Positions 38,341 through 52,800 of a stretch of DNA of 64,000 nucleotides are shown piece after piece. Positions within the stretch are counted from its first letter, which is position 1; each line of letters begins with the position of its first letter. This DNA is from Bathymodiolus brooksi (taxonomy: Eukaryota; Mollusca; Bivalvia; Mytilida; Modiolidae), in the NCBI GenBank assembly GCA_963680875.1, contig OY804589.1, positions 3,348,001-3,412,000 of the forward strand, in the 5' to 3' direction. The position numbers and the translations under genes are program-made. Below the pieces are notes generated by a model. The model was not told the origin of the DNA. It searched no databases and saw only the letters and a program-made list of their open reading frames with translations.

Positions 38341-39678
38341 AACCTGCTTTAGTGACAACCTCTATTAAGTTACAGTCAAACCTGCTTTAGTGACCACCTC
38401 TATTAAGTTATACAGTCAAACCTGCTTTAGTGAACACCTCTATTAAGTTAGTCAAACCTGCTTTAGTGACCACCTCTATTAAGCTACAGTCTAACCTGCT
38501 TTACTGACCACCTCTATTAAGTTAGTCAAACCTACTTTAGTGACCACCTCTATTAAGTTAGTCAAACCTGCTTTAGTGACCACCTCTATTAAGTAACAGT
38601 CAAACATGCTTTAGTGACCACCTCTATTAAGTTAGTCAAACCTGCTTTAGAGACCACCTCTATTAAGTTAGTCAAACCTTCTTTAGTGATCACCTCTATT
38701 AAGTTACAGTCAAACCTGCTTTACTGACCACCTCTATTAAGTGAGTCAAACCTGCTTTAGTGCCCACCTCTATTAAGTTAGTCAAACCTGCTTTAGTGAT
38801 CACCTCTATTAAGTTACAGTCAAACCTGCTTTACTGACCACCTCTATTAAGTTAGTCAAACCTGCTTTAGTGGCCACCTCTATTAAGTTAGTCAAACCTG
38901 CTTTAGTGACCACCTCTATTAAGTTAGTCAAACCTGCTTTAGAGACCACCTCTATTAAGTTAGTCAAACCTGCTTTAGTGACCACCTCTATTAAGTTACA
39001 GTCAAGCCTGCTGTAGTGACCACATCTATTAAGCTAGTCAAACCTGCTTTAGTGACCACCTCTATTAAGTAATACAGTCAAACCTGCTTTAGTGACCACC
39101 TCTATTAAGTTACAGTCAAACCTGTTTTAGTGACCACCTCTATTAAGTTACAGTCAAGCCTGCTTTAGTGACCACCTCTATTAAGTTAGTCAAACCTGCT
39201 TTAGTGACCACCTCTATTAAGTTACAGTCAAACCTGATTTAGTGACCATCTCTATTAAGTTAGTCAAACCTGCTTTAGTGATCACCTCTATTAAGTTAGT
39301 CAAACCTGCTTTAGTGACCACCTCTATTAAGTTAGTCAAACCTGCTTTAGTGACCACCTCTATTAAGTTAGTCAAACCTGCTTTAGTGACCACCTCTATT
39401 AAGTTATAGTCAAACCTGCTTTAGTGACCACCTCTATTAAGTTACAATCAAACCTGCTTTAGTCACCACCTCTATTAAGTTACAATCAAACTTGCTTTCG
39501 TGACCACCTCTATTAAGTTATACAGTCAAATCTGCTTTAGGGAACACCTGTATTAAGTTAGTCAAACCTGCTTTAGTGACCACCTCTATTAAGTAAAAGT
39601 CAAACCTGCTTTAGTGACCACCTCTATTAAGTAACAATCCAACCTGCTTTAGTGACCACCTCTATTAAGTTAAAGTCA
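38341..39678 (+). repeat. Tandem higher-order unit, 1338 bp, right copy
   Basis: This is the adjacent copy of 37001-38340, at offset 1340 bp falling to 1338 bp after about 39130. It carries GTGACAACC near 38355 and GTGAGTCAAA near 38741 as private differences, where the left copy has GTGACCACC and GTTAGTCAAA. The next monomer (39679) again matches the start of the unit, so the exchange point is at homologous positions within the monomer. Confidence 0.87.
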
Positions 39679-42600
39679 AACCTGCTTTAGTGACCACCTC
39701 TATTAAGTTACAGTCAAGCCTGCTTTAGTGACCACCTCTATTAAGTTACAGTCAAGCCTGCTTTAGTGACCACCTCTATTAAGTTACAGTCAAACCTGAT
39801 TTAGTGACCACCTCTATTAAGTAATAGTCAAACCTGCTTTAGTGACCACCTCTATTAAGTAATAGTCCAACCTGCTTTAGTGACCACCTCTATTAAGTAA
39901 TAGTCCAACCTGCTTTAGTGACCACCTCTATTAAGTTAAAGTCAAACCTGCTTTTGTGACCACCTCTATTAATTTACAATCAAACCTGCTTTAGTGACCA
40001 CCTCTATTAATGTACAGTCAAACCTGCTTTTGTGACCACCTCTATTAAGTTACAGTCAAACCTGCTTTAGTGACCACCTCTATTAAGTTATACAGTCAAA
40101 CCTGCTTTAGTGAACACCTCTATTAAGTTAGTCAAACCTGCTTTAGTGACCACCTCTATTAATCTACAGTCTAACCTGCTTTACTGACCACCTCTATTAA
40201 GTTAGTCAAACCTGCTTTAGTGACCACCTCTATTAAGTTAGTCAAACCTGCTTTAGTGACCACCTCTATTAAGTTACAGTCAAACCTGCATTACTGACCA
40301 CCTATATTAAGTTAGTCAAACCTGATTTAGTGGCCACCACTATTAAGTTAGTCAAACCTGCTTTAGTGACCACCTCTATTAAGTTACAGTCAAACCTGAT
40401 TTAGTGACCACCCCTATTAGGTTATACAGTCAAATCTGCTTTAGTGACCACCTCTATTAAGTTACAATCAAACCTGCTTTAGTGACCACCTCTATTAGGT
40501 TATAGTCAAATCTGCTTTAGTGACCACCTCTATTAATTTAGTCAAACCTGCTTTAGTGACCACCTCTATTAAGTTAGTCAAACCTGCTTTAGTGATCACC
40601 TCTATTAAGTTACAGTCAAACCTGCTTTACTGACCACCTCTATTAAGTTAAAGTCAAACCTGCTTTAGTGACCACCTCTATTAAGTTACAGTCAAGCCTG
40701 CTTTAGTGACCACTTCTATTAAGTTAAAATCAAGCCTGCTTTAGTGACCACCTCTATTAAGTTACAGTCAAACTTGATTTAGTGACCACCTCTATTAAGT
40801 AATAGTCAAACCTGCTTTAAGGACCACCTCTATTAAGTAATAGTCCAACCTGCTTTAGTGACCACCTCTATTAAATAATAGTCCAACCATCTTTAGTGAC
40901 CACCTCTATTAAGTTAAAGTCAAACCTGCTTTTGTGACCACCTCTATTAATTTACAATCAAACCTGCTTTAGTGACCACCTCTATTAATGTACAGTCAAG
41001 CCTGCTTTAGTGACCACCTCTATTAAGTTAGTCAAACCTACTTTAGTGACCACCTCTATTAAGTTAGTCAAACCTGCTTTAGTGACCACCTCTATTAAGT
41101 AACAGTCAAACATGCTTTAGTGACCACCTCTATTAAGTTAGTCAAACCTGCTTTAGAGACCACCTCTATTAAGTTAGTCAAACCTTCTTTAGTGATCACC
41201 TCTATTAAGTTACAGTCAAACCTGCTTTACTGACCACCTCTATTAAGTTAGTCAAACCTGCTTTAGTGGCCACCTCTATTAAGTTAGTCAAACCTGCTTT
41301 AGTGACCACCTCTATTAAGTTAGTCAAACCTGCTTTAGTGCCCACCTCTATTAAGTTAGTCAAACCTGCTTTAGTGATCACCTCTATTAAGTTACAGTCA
41401 AACCTGCTTTACTGACCACCTCTATTAAGTTAGTCAAACCTGCTTTAGTGGCCACCTCTATTAAGTTAGTCAAACCTGCTTTAGTGACCACCTCTATTAA
41501 GTTAGTCAAACCTGCTTTAGAGACCACCTCTATTAAGTTAGTCAAACCTGCTTTAGTGACCACCTCTATTAAGTTACAGTCAAACCTGCTGTAGTGACCA
41601 CATCTATTAAGCTAGTCAAACCTGCTTTAGTGACCACCTCTATTAAGTAATACAGTCAAACCTGCTTTAGTGACCACCTCTATTAAGTTACAGTCAAACC
41701 TGTTTTAGTGACCACCTCTATTAAGTAATACAGTCAAACCTGCTTTAGTGACCACCTCTATTAAGTTAGTCAAACCTGCTTTAGTGACCACCTCTATTAA
41801 GTTACAGTCAAACCTGATTTAGTGACCATCTCTATTAAGTTAGTCAAACCTGCTTTAGTGATCACCTCTATTAAGTTACAGTCAAACCTGCTGTAGTGAG
41901 CACCTCTATTAAGTTAGTCAAACCTGCTTTAGTGACCACCTCTATTAAGTTAGTCAAACCTGCTTTAGTGACCACCTCTATTAAGTTAGTCAAACCTGCT
42001 TTAGTGACCACCTCTATTAAGTTATAGTCAAACCTGCTTTAGTGACCACCTCTATTAAGTTACAATCAAACCTGCTTTAGTCACCACCTCTATTAAGTTA
42101 CAATCAAACTTGCTTTCGTGACCACCTCTATTAAGTTATACAGTCAAACCTGCTTTAGGGAACACCTGTATTAAGTTAGTCAAACCTGCTTTAGTGACCA
42201 CCTCTATTAAGTAAAAGTCAAACCTGCTTTAGTGACCACCTCTATTAAGTAACAATCCAACCTGCTTTAGTGACCACCTCTATTAAGTTAAAGTCAAACC
42301 TGCTTTAGTGACCACCTCTATTAAATTACAGTCAAGCCTGCTTTAGTGACCACCTCTATTAAGTTACAGTCAAACCTGATTTAGTGACCACCTCTATTAA
42401 GTAATAGTCAAACCTGCTTTAGTGACCACCTCTATTAAGTAATAGTCCAACCTGCTTTAGTGACCACCTCTATTAAGTAATAGTCCAACCTGCTTTAGTG
42501 ACCACCTCTATTAAGTTAAAGTGAAACCTGCTTTTGTGACCACCTCTATTAATTTACAATCAAACCTGCTTTAGTGACCACCTCTATTAATGTACAGTCA

Positions 42601-42714
42601 AACCTGCTTTTGTGACCACCTCTATTAAGTTACAGTCAAACCTGCTTTAGTGACCACCTCTATTAAGTTATACAGTCAAACCTGCTTTAGTGAACACCTC
42701 TATTAAGTTAGTCA

Positions 42715-44962
42715 AACCTGCTTTAGTGACCACATCTATTAATCTACAGTCTAACCTGCTTTACTGACCACCTCTATTAAGTTAGTCAAACCTGCTTTAG
42801 TGACCACCTCTATTAAGTTAGTCAAACCTGCTTTAGTGACCACCTCTATTAAGTTACAGTCAAACCTGCATTACTGACCACCTATATTAAGTTAGTCAAA
42901 CCTGATTTAGTGGCCACCTCTATTAAGTTAGTCAAACCTGCTTTAGTGACCACCTCTATTAAGTTACAGTCAAACCTGATTTAGTGACCACCCCTATTAG
43001 GTTATACAGTCAAATCTGCTTTAGTGACCACCTCTATTAAGTTACAATCAAACCTGCTTTAGTGACCACCTCTATTAGGTTATAGTCAAATCTGCTTTAG
43101 TGACCACCTCTATTAATTTAGTCAAACCTGCTTTAGTGACCACCTCTATTAAGTTAGTCAAACCTGCTTTAGTGATCACCTCTATTAAGTTACAGTCAAA
43201 CCTGCTTTACTGACCACCTCTATTAAGTTAAAGTCAAACCTGCTTTAGTGACCACCTCTATTAAGTTACAGTCAAGCCTGCTTTAGTGACCACCTCTATT
43301 AAGTTACAATCAAGCCTGCTTTAGTGACCACCTCTATTAAGTTACAGTCAAACTTGATTTAGTGACCACCTCTATTAAGTAATAGTCAAACCTGCTTTAA
43401 GGACCACCTCTATTAAGTAATAGTCCAACCTGCTTTAGTGACCACCTCTATTAAATAATAGTCCAACCATCTTTAGTGACCACCTCTATTAAGTTAAAGT
43501 CAAACCTGCTTTTGTGACCACCTCTATTAATTTACAATCAAACCTGCTTTAGTGACCACTTCTATTAATGTACAGTCAAACCTGCTGTTGTGACCACCTC
43601 TATTAAGTTACAGTCAAACCTGCTTTAGTGACCACCTCTATTAAGTTATACAGTCAAACCTGCTTTAGTGAACACCTCTATTAAGTTAGTCAAACCTGCT
43701 TTAGTGACCACCTCTATTAAGCTACAGTCTAACCTGCTTTACTGACCACCTCTATTAAGTTAGTCAAACCTGCTTTAGTGACCATCTCTATTAAGTTAAT
43801 CAAACCTGCTTTAGTGACCACCTCTATTAAGTTACAGTAAAACCTGCTTTACTGACCACCTATATTAAGTTAGTCAAACCTGCTTTAGTGGCCACCTCTA
43901 TTAAGTTAGTCAAACCTGCTTTAGTGACCACCTCTATTAAGTTAGTCAAACCTGCTTTAGAGACCACCTCTATTAAGTTAGTCAAACCTGCTTTAGAGAC
44001 CACCTCTATTAAGTTAGTCAAACCTGCTTTAGTGACCACCTCTATTAAGTTACAGTCAAACCTGCTGTAGTGACCACATCTATTAAGCTAGTCAAACCTG
44101 CTTTAGTGACCACCTCTATTAAGTAATACAGTCAAACCTGCTTTAGTGACCACCTCTATTAAGTTACAGTCAAACCTGTTTTAGTGACCACCTCTATTAA
44201 GTAATACAGTCAAACCTGCTTTAGTGACCACCTCTATTAAGTTAGTCAAACCTGCTTTAGTGACCACCTCTTTTAAGTTACAGTCAAACCTGATTTAGTG
44301 ACCATCTCTATTAAGTTAGTCAAACCTGCTTTAGTGATCACCTCTATTAAGTTACAGTCAAACCTGCTGTAGTGAGCACCTCTATTAAGTTAGTCAAACC
44401 TGCTTTAGTGACCACCTCTATTAAGTTAGTCAAACCTGCTTTAGTGACCACCTCTATTAAGTTAGTCAAACCTGCTTTAGTGACCACCTCTATTAAGTTA
44501 TAGTCAAACCTGCTTTAGTGACCACCTCTATTAAGTTACAATCAAACCTGCTTTAGTCACCACCTCTATTAAGTTACAATCAAACTTGCTTTCGTGACCA
44601 CCTCTATTAAGTTATACAGTCAAACCTGCTTTAGGGAACACCTGTATTAAGTTAGTCAAACCTGCTTTAGTGACCACCTCTATTAAGTAAAAGTCAAACC
44701 TGCTTTAGTGACCACCTCTATTAAGTAACAATCCAACATGCTTTAGTGACCACCTCTATTAAGTTAAAGTCAAACCTGCTTTAGTGACCACCTCTATTAA
44801 GTTACAGTCAAGCCTGCTTTAGTGACCACCTCTATTAAGTTACAGTCAAGCCTGCTTTAGTGACCACCTCTATTAAGTTACAGTCAAACCTGATTTAGTG
44901 ACCACCTCTATTAAGTAATAGTCAAACCTGCTTTAGTGACCACCTCTATTAAGTAATAGTCC
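42715..44962 (+). repeat. Tandem higher-order unit, 2248 bp, left copy
   Basis: This unit is repeated immediately at 44963-47210 at a constant 2248-bp offset with very few differences. The one I noticed is CCTCTTTTAAG near 44267, which is CCTCTATTAAG in the right copy. The unit carries CTGCATTACTG (42865), CCAACCATC, CTGCTGTTGTG, two consecutive GAGACC monomers and CCAACATGC. Upstream, 40.1-42.7 kb is a diverged third relative with period about 2.58 kb. Confidence 0.9.
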
Positions 44963-47210
44963 AACCTGCTTTAGTGACCACATCTATTAATCTACAGTCT
45001 AACCTGCTTTACTGACCACCTCTATTAAGTTAGTCAAACCTGCTTTAGTGACCACCTCTATTAAGTTAGTCAAACCTGCTTTAGTGACCACCTCTATTAA
45101 GTTACAGTCAAACCTGCATTACTGACCACCTATATTAAGTTAGTCAAACCTGATTTAGTGGCCACCTCTATTAAGTTAGTCAAACCTGCTTTAGTGACCA
45201 CCTCTATTAAGTTACAGTCAAACCTGATTTAGTGACCACCCCTATTAGGTTATACAGTCAAATCTGCTTTAGTGACCACCTCTATTAAGTTACAATCAAA
45301 CCTGCTTTAGTGACCACCTCTATTAGGTTATAGTCAAATCTGCTTTAGTGACCACCTCTATTAATTTAGTCAAACCTGCTTTAGTGACCACCTCTATTAA
45401 GTTAGTCAAACCTGCTTTAGTGATCACCTCTATTAAGTTACAGTCAAACCTGCTTTACTGACCACCTCTATTAAGTTAAAGTCAAACCTGCTTTAGTGAC
45501 CACCTCTATTAAGTTACAGTCAAGCCTGCTTTAGTGACCACCTCTATTAAGTTACAATCAAGCCTGCTTTAGTGACCACCTCTATTAAGTTACAGTCAAA
45601 CTTGATTTAGTGACCACCTCTATTAAGTAATAGTCAAACCTGCTTTAAGGACCACCTCTATTAAGTAATAGTCCAACCTGCTTTAGTGACCACCTCTATT
45701 AAATAATAGTCCAACCATCTTTAGTGACCACCTCTATTAAGTTAAAGTCAAACCTGCTTTTGTGACCACCTCTATTAATTTACAATCAAACCTGCTTTAG
45801 TGACCACTTCTATTAATGTACAGTCAAACCTGCTGTTGTGACCACCTCTATTAAGTTACAGTCAAACCTGCTTTAGTGACCACCTCTATTAAGTTATACA
45901 GTCAAACCTGCTTTAGTGAACACCTCTATTAAGTTAGTCAAACCTGCTTTAGTGACCACCTCTATTAAGCTACAGTCTAACCTGCTTTACTGACCACCTC
46001 TATTAAGTTAGTCAAACCTGCTTTAGTGACCATCTCTATTAAGTTAATCAAACCTGCTTTAGTGACCACCTCTATTAAGTTACAGTAAAACCTGCTTTAC
46101 TGACCACCTATATTAAGTTAGTCAAACCTGCTTTAGTGGCCACCTCTATTAAGTTAGTCAAACCTGCTTTAGTGACCACCTCTATTAAGTTAGTCAAACC
46201 TGCTTTAGAGACCACCTCTATTAAGTTAGTCAAACCTGCTTTAGAGACCACCTCTATTAAGTTAGTCAAACCTGCTTTAGTGACCACCTCTATTAAGTTA
46301 CAGTCAAACCTGCTGTAGTGACCACATCTATTAAGCTAGTCAAACCTGCTTTAGTGACCACCTCTATTAAGTAATACAGTCAAACCTGCTTTAGTGACCA
46401 CCTCTATTAAGTTACAGTCAAACCTGTTTTAGTGACCACCTCTATTAAGTAATACAGTCAAACCTGCTTTAGTGACCACCTCTATTAAGTTAGTCAAACC
46501 TGCTTTAGTGACCACCTCTATTAAGTTACAGTCAAACCTGATTTAGTGACCATCTCTATTAAGTTAGTCAAACCTGCTTTAGTGATCACCTCTATTAAGT
46601 TACAGTCAAACCTGCTGTAGTGAGCACCTCTATTAAGTTAGTCAAACCTGCTTTAGTGACCACCTCTATTAAGTTAGTCAAACCTGCTTTAGTGACCACC
46701 TCTATTAAGTTAGTCAAACCTGCTTTAGTGACCACCTCTATTAAGTTATAGTCAAACCTGCTTTAGTGACCACCTCTATTAAGTTACAATCAAACCTGCT
46801 TTAGTCACCACCTCTATTAAGTTACAATCAAACTTGCTTTCGTGACCACCTCTATTAAGTTATACAGTCAAACCTGCTTTAGGGAACACCTGTATTAAGT
46901 TAGTCAAACCTGCTTTAGTGACCACCTCTATTAAGTAAAAGTCAAACCTGCTTTAGTGACCACCTCTATTAAGTAACAATCCAACATGCTTTAGTGACCA
47001 CCTCTATTAAGTTAAAGTCAAACCTGCTTTAGTGACCACCTCTATTAAGTTACAGTCAAGCCTGCTTTAGTGACCACCTCTATTAAGTTACAGTCAAGCC
47101 TGCTTTAGTGACCACCTCTATTAAGTTACAGTCAAACCTGATTTAGTGACCACCTCTATTAAGTAATAGTCAAACCTGCTTTAGTGACCACCTCTATTAA
47201 GTAATAGTCC
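44963..47210 (+). repeat. Tandem higher-order unit, 2248 bp, right copy
   Basis: This is the adjacent near-identical copy of 42715-44962. The breakpoint lies at AACCTGCTTTAG within a monomer, where a TAATAGTCC linker on the left is joined to an ACCACATCTATTAATC monomer on the right. A further relative follows (CTGCATTACTG marker again at 47627, 2514 bp on), so the 40-48 kb region is a run of four related 2.2-2.6 kb units. Confidence 0.9.
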
Positions 47211-49806
47211 AACCTGCTTTAGTGACCACCTCTATTAAGTAATAGTCCAACCTGCTTTAGTGACCACCTCTTTTAAGTTAAAGTCAAACCTGCTTTTGTG
47301 ACCACCTCTATTAATTTACAATCAAACCTGCTTTAGTGACCACCTCTATTAATGTACAGTCAAACCTGCTTTTGTGACCACCTCTATTAAGTTACAGTCA
47401 AACCTGCTTTAGTGACCACCTCTATTAAGTTATACAGTCAAACCTGCTTTAGTGAACACCTCTATTAAGTTAGTCAAACCTGCTTTAGTGACCACCTCTA
47501 TTAATCTACAGTCTAACCTGCTTTACTGACCACCTCTATTAAGTTAATCAAACCTGCTTTAGTGACCACCTCTATTAAGTTAGTCAAACCTGCTTTAGTG
47601 ACCACCTCTATTAAGTTACAGTCAAACCTGCATTACTGACCACCTATATTAAGTTAGTCAAACCTGATTTAGTGGCCACCTCTATTAAGTTAGTCAAACC
47701 TGCTTTAGTGACCACCTCTATTAAGTTACAGTCAAACCTGATTTAGTGACCACCCCTATTAGGTTATACAGTCAAATCTGCTTTAGTGACCACCTCTATT
47801 AAGTTACAATCAAACCTGCTTTAGTGACCACCTCTATTAGGTTATAGTCAAATCTGCTTTAGTGACCACCTCTATTAATTTAGTCAAACCTGCTTTAGTG
47901 ACCACCTCTATTAAGTTAGTCAAACCTGCTTTAGTGATCACCTCTATTAAGTTACAGTCAAACCTGCCTTACTGACCACCTCTATTAAGTTAAAGTCAAA
48001 CCTGCTTTAGTGACCACCTCTATTAAGTTACAGTCAAGCCTGCTTTAGTGACCACCTCTATTAAGTTACAATCAAGCCTGCTTTAGTGACCACCTCTATT
48101 AAGTTACAGTCAAACTTGATTTAGTGACCACCTCTATTAAGTAATAGTCAAACCTGCTTTAAGGACCACCTCTATTAAGTAATAGTCCAACCTGCTTTAG
48201 TGACCACCTCTATTAAATAATAGTCCAACCATCTTTAGTGACCACCTCTATTAAGTTAAAGTCAAACCCGCTTTTGTGACCACCTCTATTAATTTACAAT
48301 CAAACCTGCTTTAGTGACCACCTCTATTAATGTACAGTCAAACCTGCTTTTGTGACCACCTCTATTAAGTTACAGTCAAACCTGCTTTAGTGACCACCTC
48401 TATTAAGTTTTACAGTCAAACCTGCTTTAGTGAACACCTCTATTAAGTTAGTCAAACCTGCTTTAGTGACCACCTCTATTAAGCTACAGTCTAACCTGCT
48501 TTACTGACCACCTCTATTAAGTTAGTCAAACCTGCTTTAGTGACCACCTCTATTAAGTTACAGTCAAACCTGCTTTACTGACCACCTATATTAAGTTAGT
48601 CAAACCTGCTTTAGTGGCCACCTCTATTAAGTTAGTCAAACCTGCTTTAGTGACCACCTCTATTAAGTTAGTCAAACCTGCTTTAGAGACCACCTCTATT
48701 AAGTTAGTCAAACCTGCTTTAGTGACCACCTCTATTAAGTTACAGTCAAACCTGCTTTAGTGACCACCTCTATTAAGCTAGTCAAACCTGCTTTAGTGAC
48801 CACCTCTATTAAGTTACAGTCAAACCTGTTTTAGTGACCACCTCTATTAAGTAATACAGTCAAACCTGCTTTAGTGACCACCTCTATTAAGTTAGTCAAA
48901 CCTGCTTTAGTGACCACCTCTTTTAAGTTACAGTCAAACCTGATTTAGTGACCACCTCTATTAAGTTAGTCAAACCTGCTTTTGTGATCACCTCTATTAA
49001 GTTACAGTCAAACCTGCTGTAGTGACCACCTCTATTAAGTTAGTCAAACCTGCTTTAGTGACCACCTCTATTAAGTTAGTCAAACCTGCTTTAGTGACCA
49101 CCTCTATTAAGTTAGTCAAACCTGCTTTAGTGACCACCTCTATTAAGTTACAATCAAACCTGCTTTAGTGACAACCTCTATTAAGTTACAATCAAACTTG
49201 CTTTCGTGACCACCTCTATTAAGTTATACAGTCAAACCTGCTTTAGGGAACACCTCTATTAAGTTAATCAAACCTGCTTTAGTGACCACCTCTATTAAGT
49301 AATAGTCAAACCTGCTTTAGTGACCACCTCTATTAAGTAATAGTCCAACCTGCTTTAGTGACCACCTCTATTAAATTAAAGTCAAACCTGCTTTAGTGAC
49401 CACCTTTATTAAGTTACAGTCAAGCCTGCTTTAGTGACCACCTCTATTAAGTTACAGTCAAGCCTGCTTTAGTGACCACCTCTATTAAGTTACAGTCAAA
49501 CCGGGTTTAGTGACCACATCTATTAAGTTATAGTCTAACCTACTTTAGTGACCACCACCTCTATTAAGTTACAGTCAAACCTGTTTTAGTGACCACCTCT
49601 ATTAAGAAATAGTCAAACCGGCTTTAGTGACCTCCTTTATTAAGTTACAGTCAAACCTGATTTACTGACCACCTCTATTACATTTTAAGTAATACTGTCA
49701 AATCTGCTTTAGTGACCACCTCTATTAAGTTACAGTCAACCCTGCTTTAGTGACCTCTATTAAGTTAGTCAAATCTGCTTTGTGACCACCTTTATTAAGT
49801 TAGTCA

Positions 49807-52800
49807 AACCTGCTTTAGTGGCCACCTCTATTAAGTTACAGTCAAACCTGATTTAGTGACCACCCCTATTAGGTTATACAGTCAAATCTGCTTTAGTGAA
49901 CACCTCTATTAAGTTAGTCAAACCTGCTTTTGTGACCACCTCTATTAAGTTACAGTCAAACCTGCTTTAGTGACCACCTCTATTAAGTTATACAGTCAAA
50001 CCTGCTTTAGTGAACACCTCTATTAAGTTAGTCAAACCTGCTTTAGTGACCACCTCTAATAAGCTACAGTCTAACCTGCTTTACTGACCACCTCTGTTAA
50101 GTTAGTCAAACCTGCTTTAGTGACCACGTCTATTAAGTTAGTCAAACCTGCTTTAGTGACCACCTCTATTAAGTTACAGTCAAACCTGCTTTACTGACCA
50201 CCTATATTAAGTTAGTCAAACCTGCTTTAGTGACCACCTCTATTAAGTTAGTCAAACCTGCTTTAGTGACCACCTCTATTAAGTTAGTCAAACCTGCTTT
50301 AGAGACCACTTCTATTAAGTTAGTCAAACCTGCTTTAGTGACCACCTCTATTAAGTTACAGTCAAACCTGCTGTAGTGACCACCTCTATTAAGCTAATCA
50401 AACCTGCTTTAGTGACCACCTCTATTAAGTAATACAGTCAAACTTGCTGTAGTGACCACCTCTATTAAGTTACAGTCAAACCTGTTTTAGTGACCACCTC
50501 TATTAAGTAATACAGTCAAACCTGCTTTAGTGACCACCTCTATTAAGTTAGTCAAACCTGCTTTAGTGACCACCTCTTTTAAGTTACAGTCAAACCTGAT
50601 TTAGTGACCACCTCTATTAAGTTACAGTCAAACCTGCTTTAGTGATCACCTCTATTAAGTTAGTCAAACCTGCTTTAGTGACCACCTCTATTAAGTTAGT
50701 CAAACCTGCTTTAGTGACCACCTCTATTAAGTTAAAGTCAAATCTGCTTTAGTGACCACCTCTATTAAGTTACAATCAAACCTGCTTTAGTGACCACTCT
50801 ATTAAGTTACAATCAAACTTGCTTTCGTGACCACCTCTATTAAGTTATACAGTCAAACCTGCTTTAGGGAACACCTCTATTAAGTTAGTCAAACCTGCTT
50901 TAGTGACCACCTCTATTAAGTAATAGTCAAACCTGCTTTAGTGACCACCTCTATTAAGTAATAGTCCCACCTGCTTTAGTGACCACCTCTATTAAGTTAA
51001 AGTCAAACCTGTTTAGTGACCACCTCTATTAAGTTACAGTCAAGCCTGCTTTAGTGACCACCTCTATTAAGTTACAGTCAAGCCTGCTTTAGTGACCACC
51101 TCTATTAAGTTACAGTCAAACCTACTTTAGTGACCACATCTATTAAGTTATAGTCAAACCTACTTTAGTGACCACCACCTCTATTAAGTTACATGCAAAC
51201 CTGTTTTAGTGACCACCTCTATTAAGTTATACAGTCAAACCTGCTTTAGGGAACACCGCTATTAAGTTAGTCAAACCTGCTTTAGTGACCTTCTTTATTA
51301 AGTTACAGTCAAACCTGATTTACTGACCACCTCTATTACATTTTAAGTAATACTGTCTAATTTGCTTTAGTGACCACCTCTATTAAGTTACAGTCAACCC
51401 TGCTTTAGTGACCTCTATTAAGTTAGTCAAACCTGCTTTGTGACCACCTTTATTAAGTTAGTCAAACCTGCTTTAGTGACCACCTCTATTAAGTTACAGT
51501 CAAAACTGATTTAGTGACCACCCCTATTAGGTTATACAGTCAAATCTGCTTTAGTGACCACCTCTATTAAGTTACAATCAAACCTGCCTTAGTGACCACC
51601 TCTATTAGGTTATAGTCAAATCTGCTTTAGTGACCACCTCCATTAAGCTACAGTGAAACCTGCTCTAGTGACCACCTCTATTAATTTAGTCAAACCTGCA
51701 TTAGTGATCACCTCTATTAAGTTAGTCAAACCTGCTTTAGTGACCACCTCTATTAAGTTAGTCAAGCCTGCTTTAGTGACCACCTCTATTAAGTTAGTCA
51801 AACCTGCTTTAGTGACCACCTCTATTAAGTAATACAGGCAAGCCTGCTTTAGTGACCACCTCTATTAAGTTAGTCAAGCCTGCTTTAGTGACCACCTCTA
51901 TTAAGTTAGTCAAACCTACTTTAGTGACCACCTCTATTAAGTTAGTCAAACCTGCTTTAGTGACCACCTCTATTAAGTAACAGTCAAACATGCTTTAGTG
52001 ACCACCTCTATTAAGTTAGTCAAACCTGCTTTAGAGACCACCTCTATTAAGTTAGTCAAACCTTCTTTAGTGATCACCTCTATTAAGTTACAGTCAAACC
52101 TGCTTTACTGACCACCTCTATTAAGTTAGTCAAACCTGCTTTAGTGGCCACCTCTATTAAGTTTGTCAAACCTGCTTTAGTGACCACCTCTATTAAGTTA
52201 GTCAAACCTGCTTTAGTGCCCACCTCTATTAAGTTAGTCAAACCTGCTTTAGTGATCACCTCTATTAAGTTACAGTCAAACCTGCTTTACTGACCACCTC
52301 TATTAAGTTAGTCAAACCTGCTTTAGTGGCCACCTCTATTAAGTTAGTCAAACCTGCTTTAGTGACCACCTCTATTAAGTTAGTTAAACCTGCTTTAGAG
52401 ACCACCTCTATTAAGTTAGTCAAACCTGCTTTAGTGACCACCTCTATTAAGTTACAGTCAAACCTGCTGTAGTGACCACATCTATTAAGCTAGTCAAACC
52501 TGCTTTAGTGACCACCTCTATTAAGTAATACAGTCAAACCTGCTTTAGTGACCACCTCTATTAAGTTACAGTCAAACCTGTTTTAGTGACCACCTCTATT
52601 AAGTAATACAGTCAAACCTGCTTTAGTGACCACCTCTATTAAGTTAGTCAAACCTGCTTTAGTGACCACCTCTATTAAGTTACAGTCAAACCTGATTTAG
52701 TGACCATCTCTATTAAGTTAGTCAAACCTGCTTTAGTGATCACCTCTATTAAGTTACAGTCAAACCTGCTGTAGTGAGCACCTCTATTAAGTTAGTCAAA

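Noticed and set aside
43888..44070. 60-codon plus-strand ORFs at 43888 and 46136 (and similar at 9617 and 35061)
   Set aside because: They have the same 12-residue period. The start comes from GTGGCC or GTGACC variants, and the two identical copies are explained by the 2248-bp duplication.
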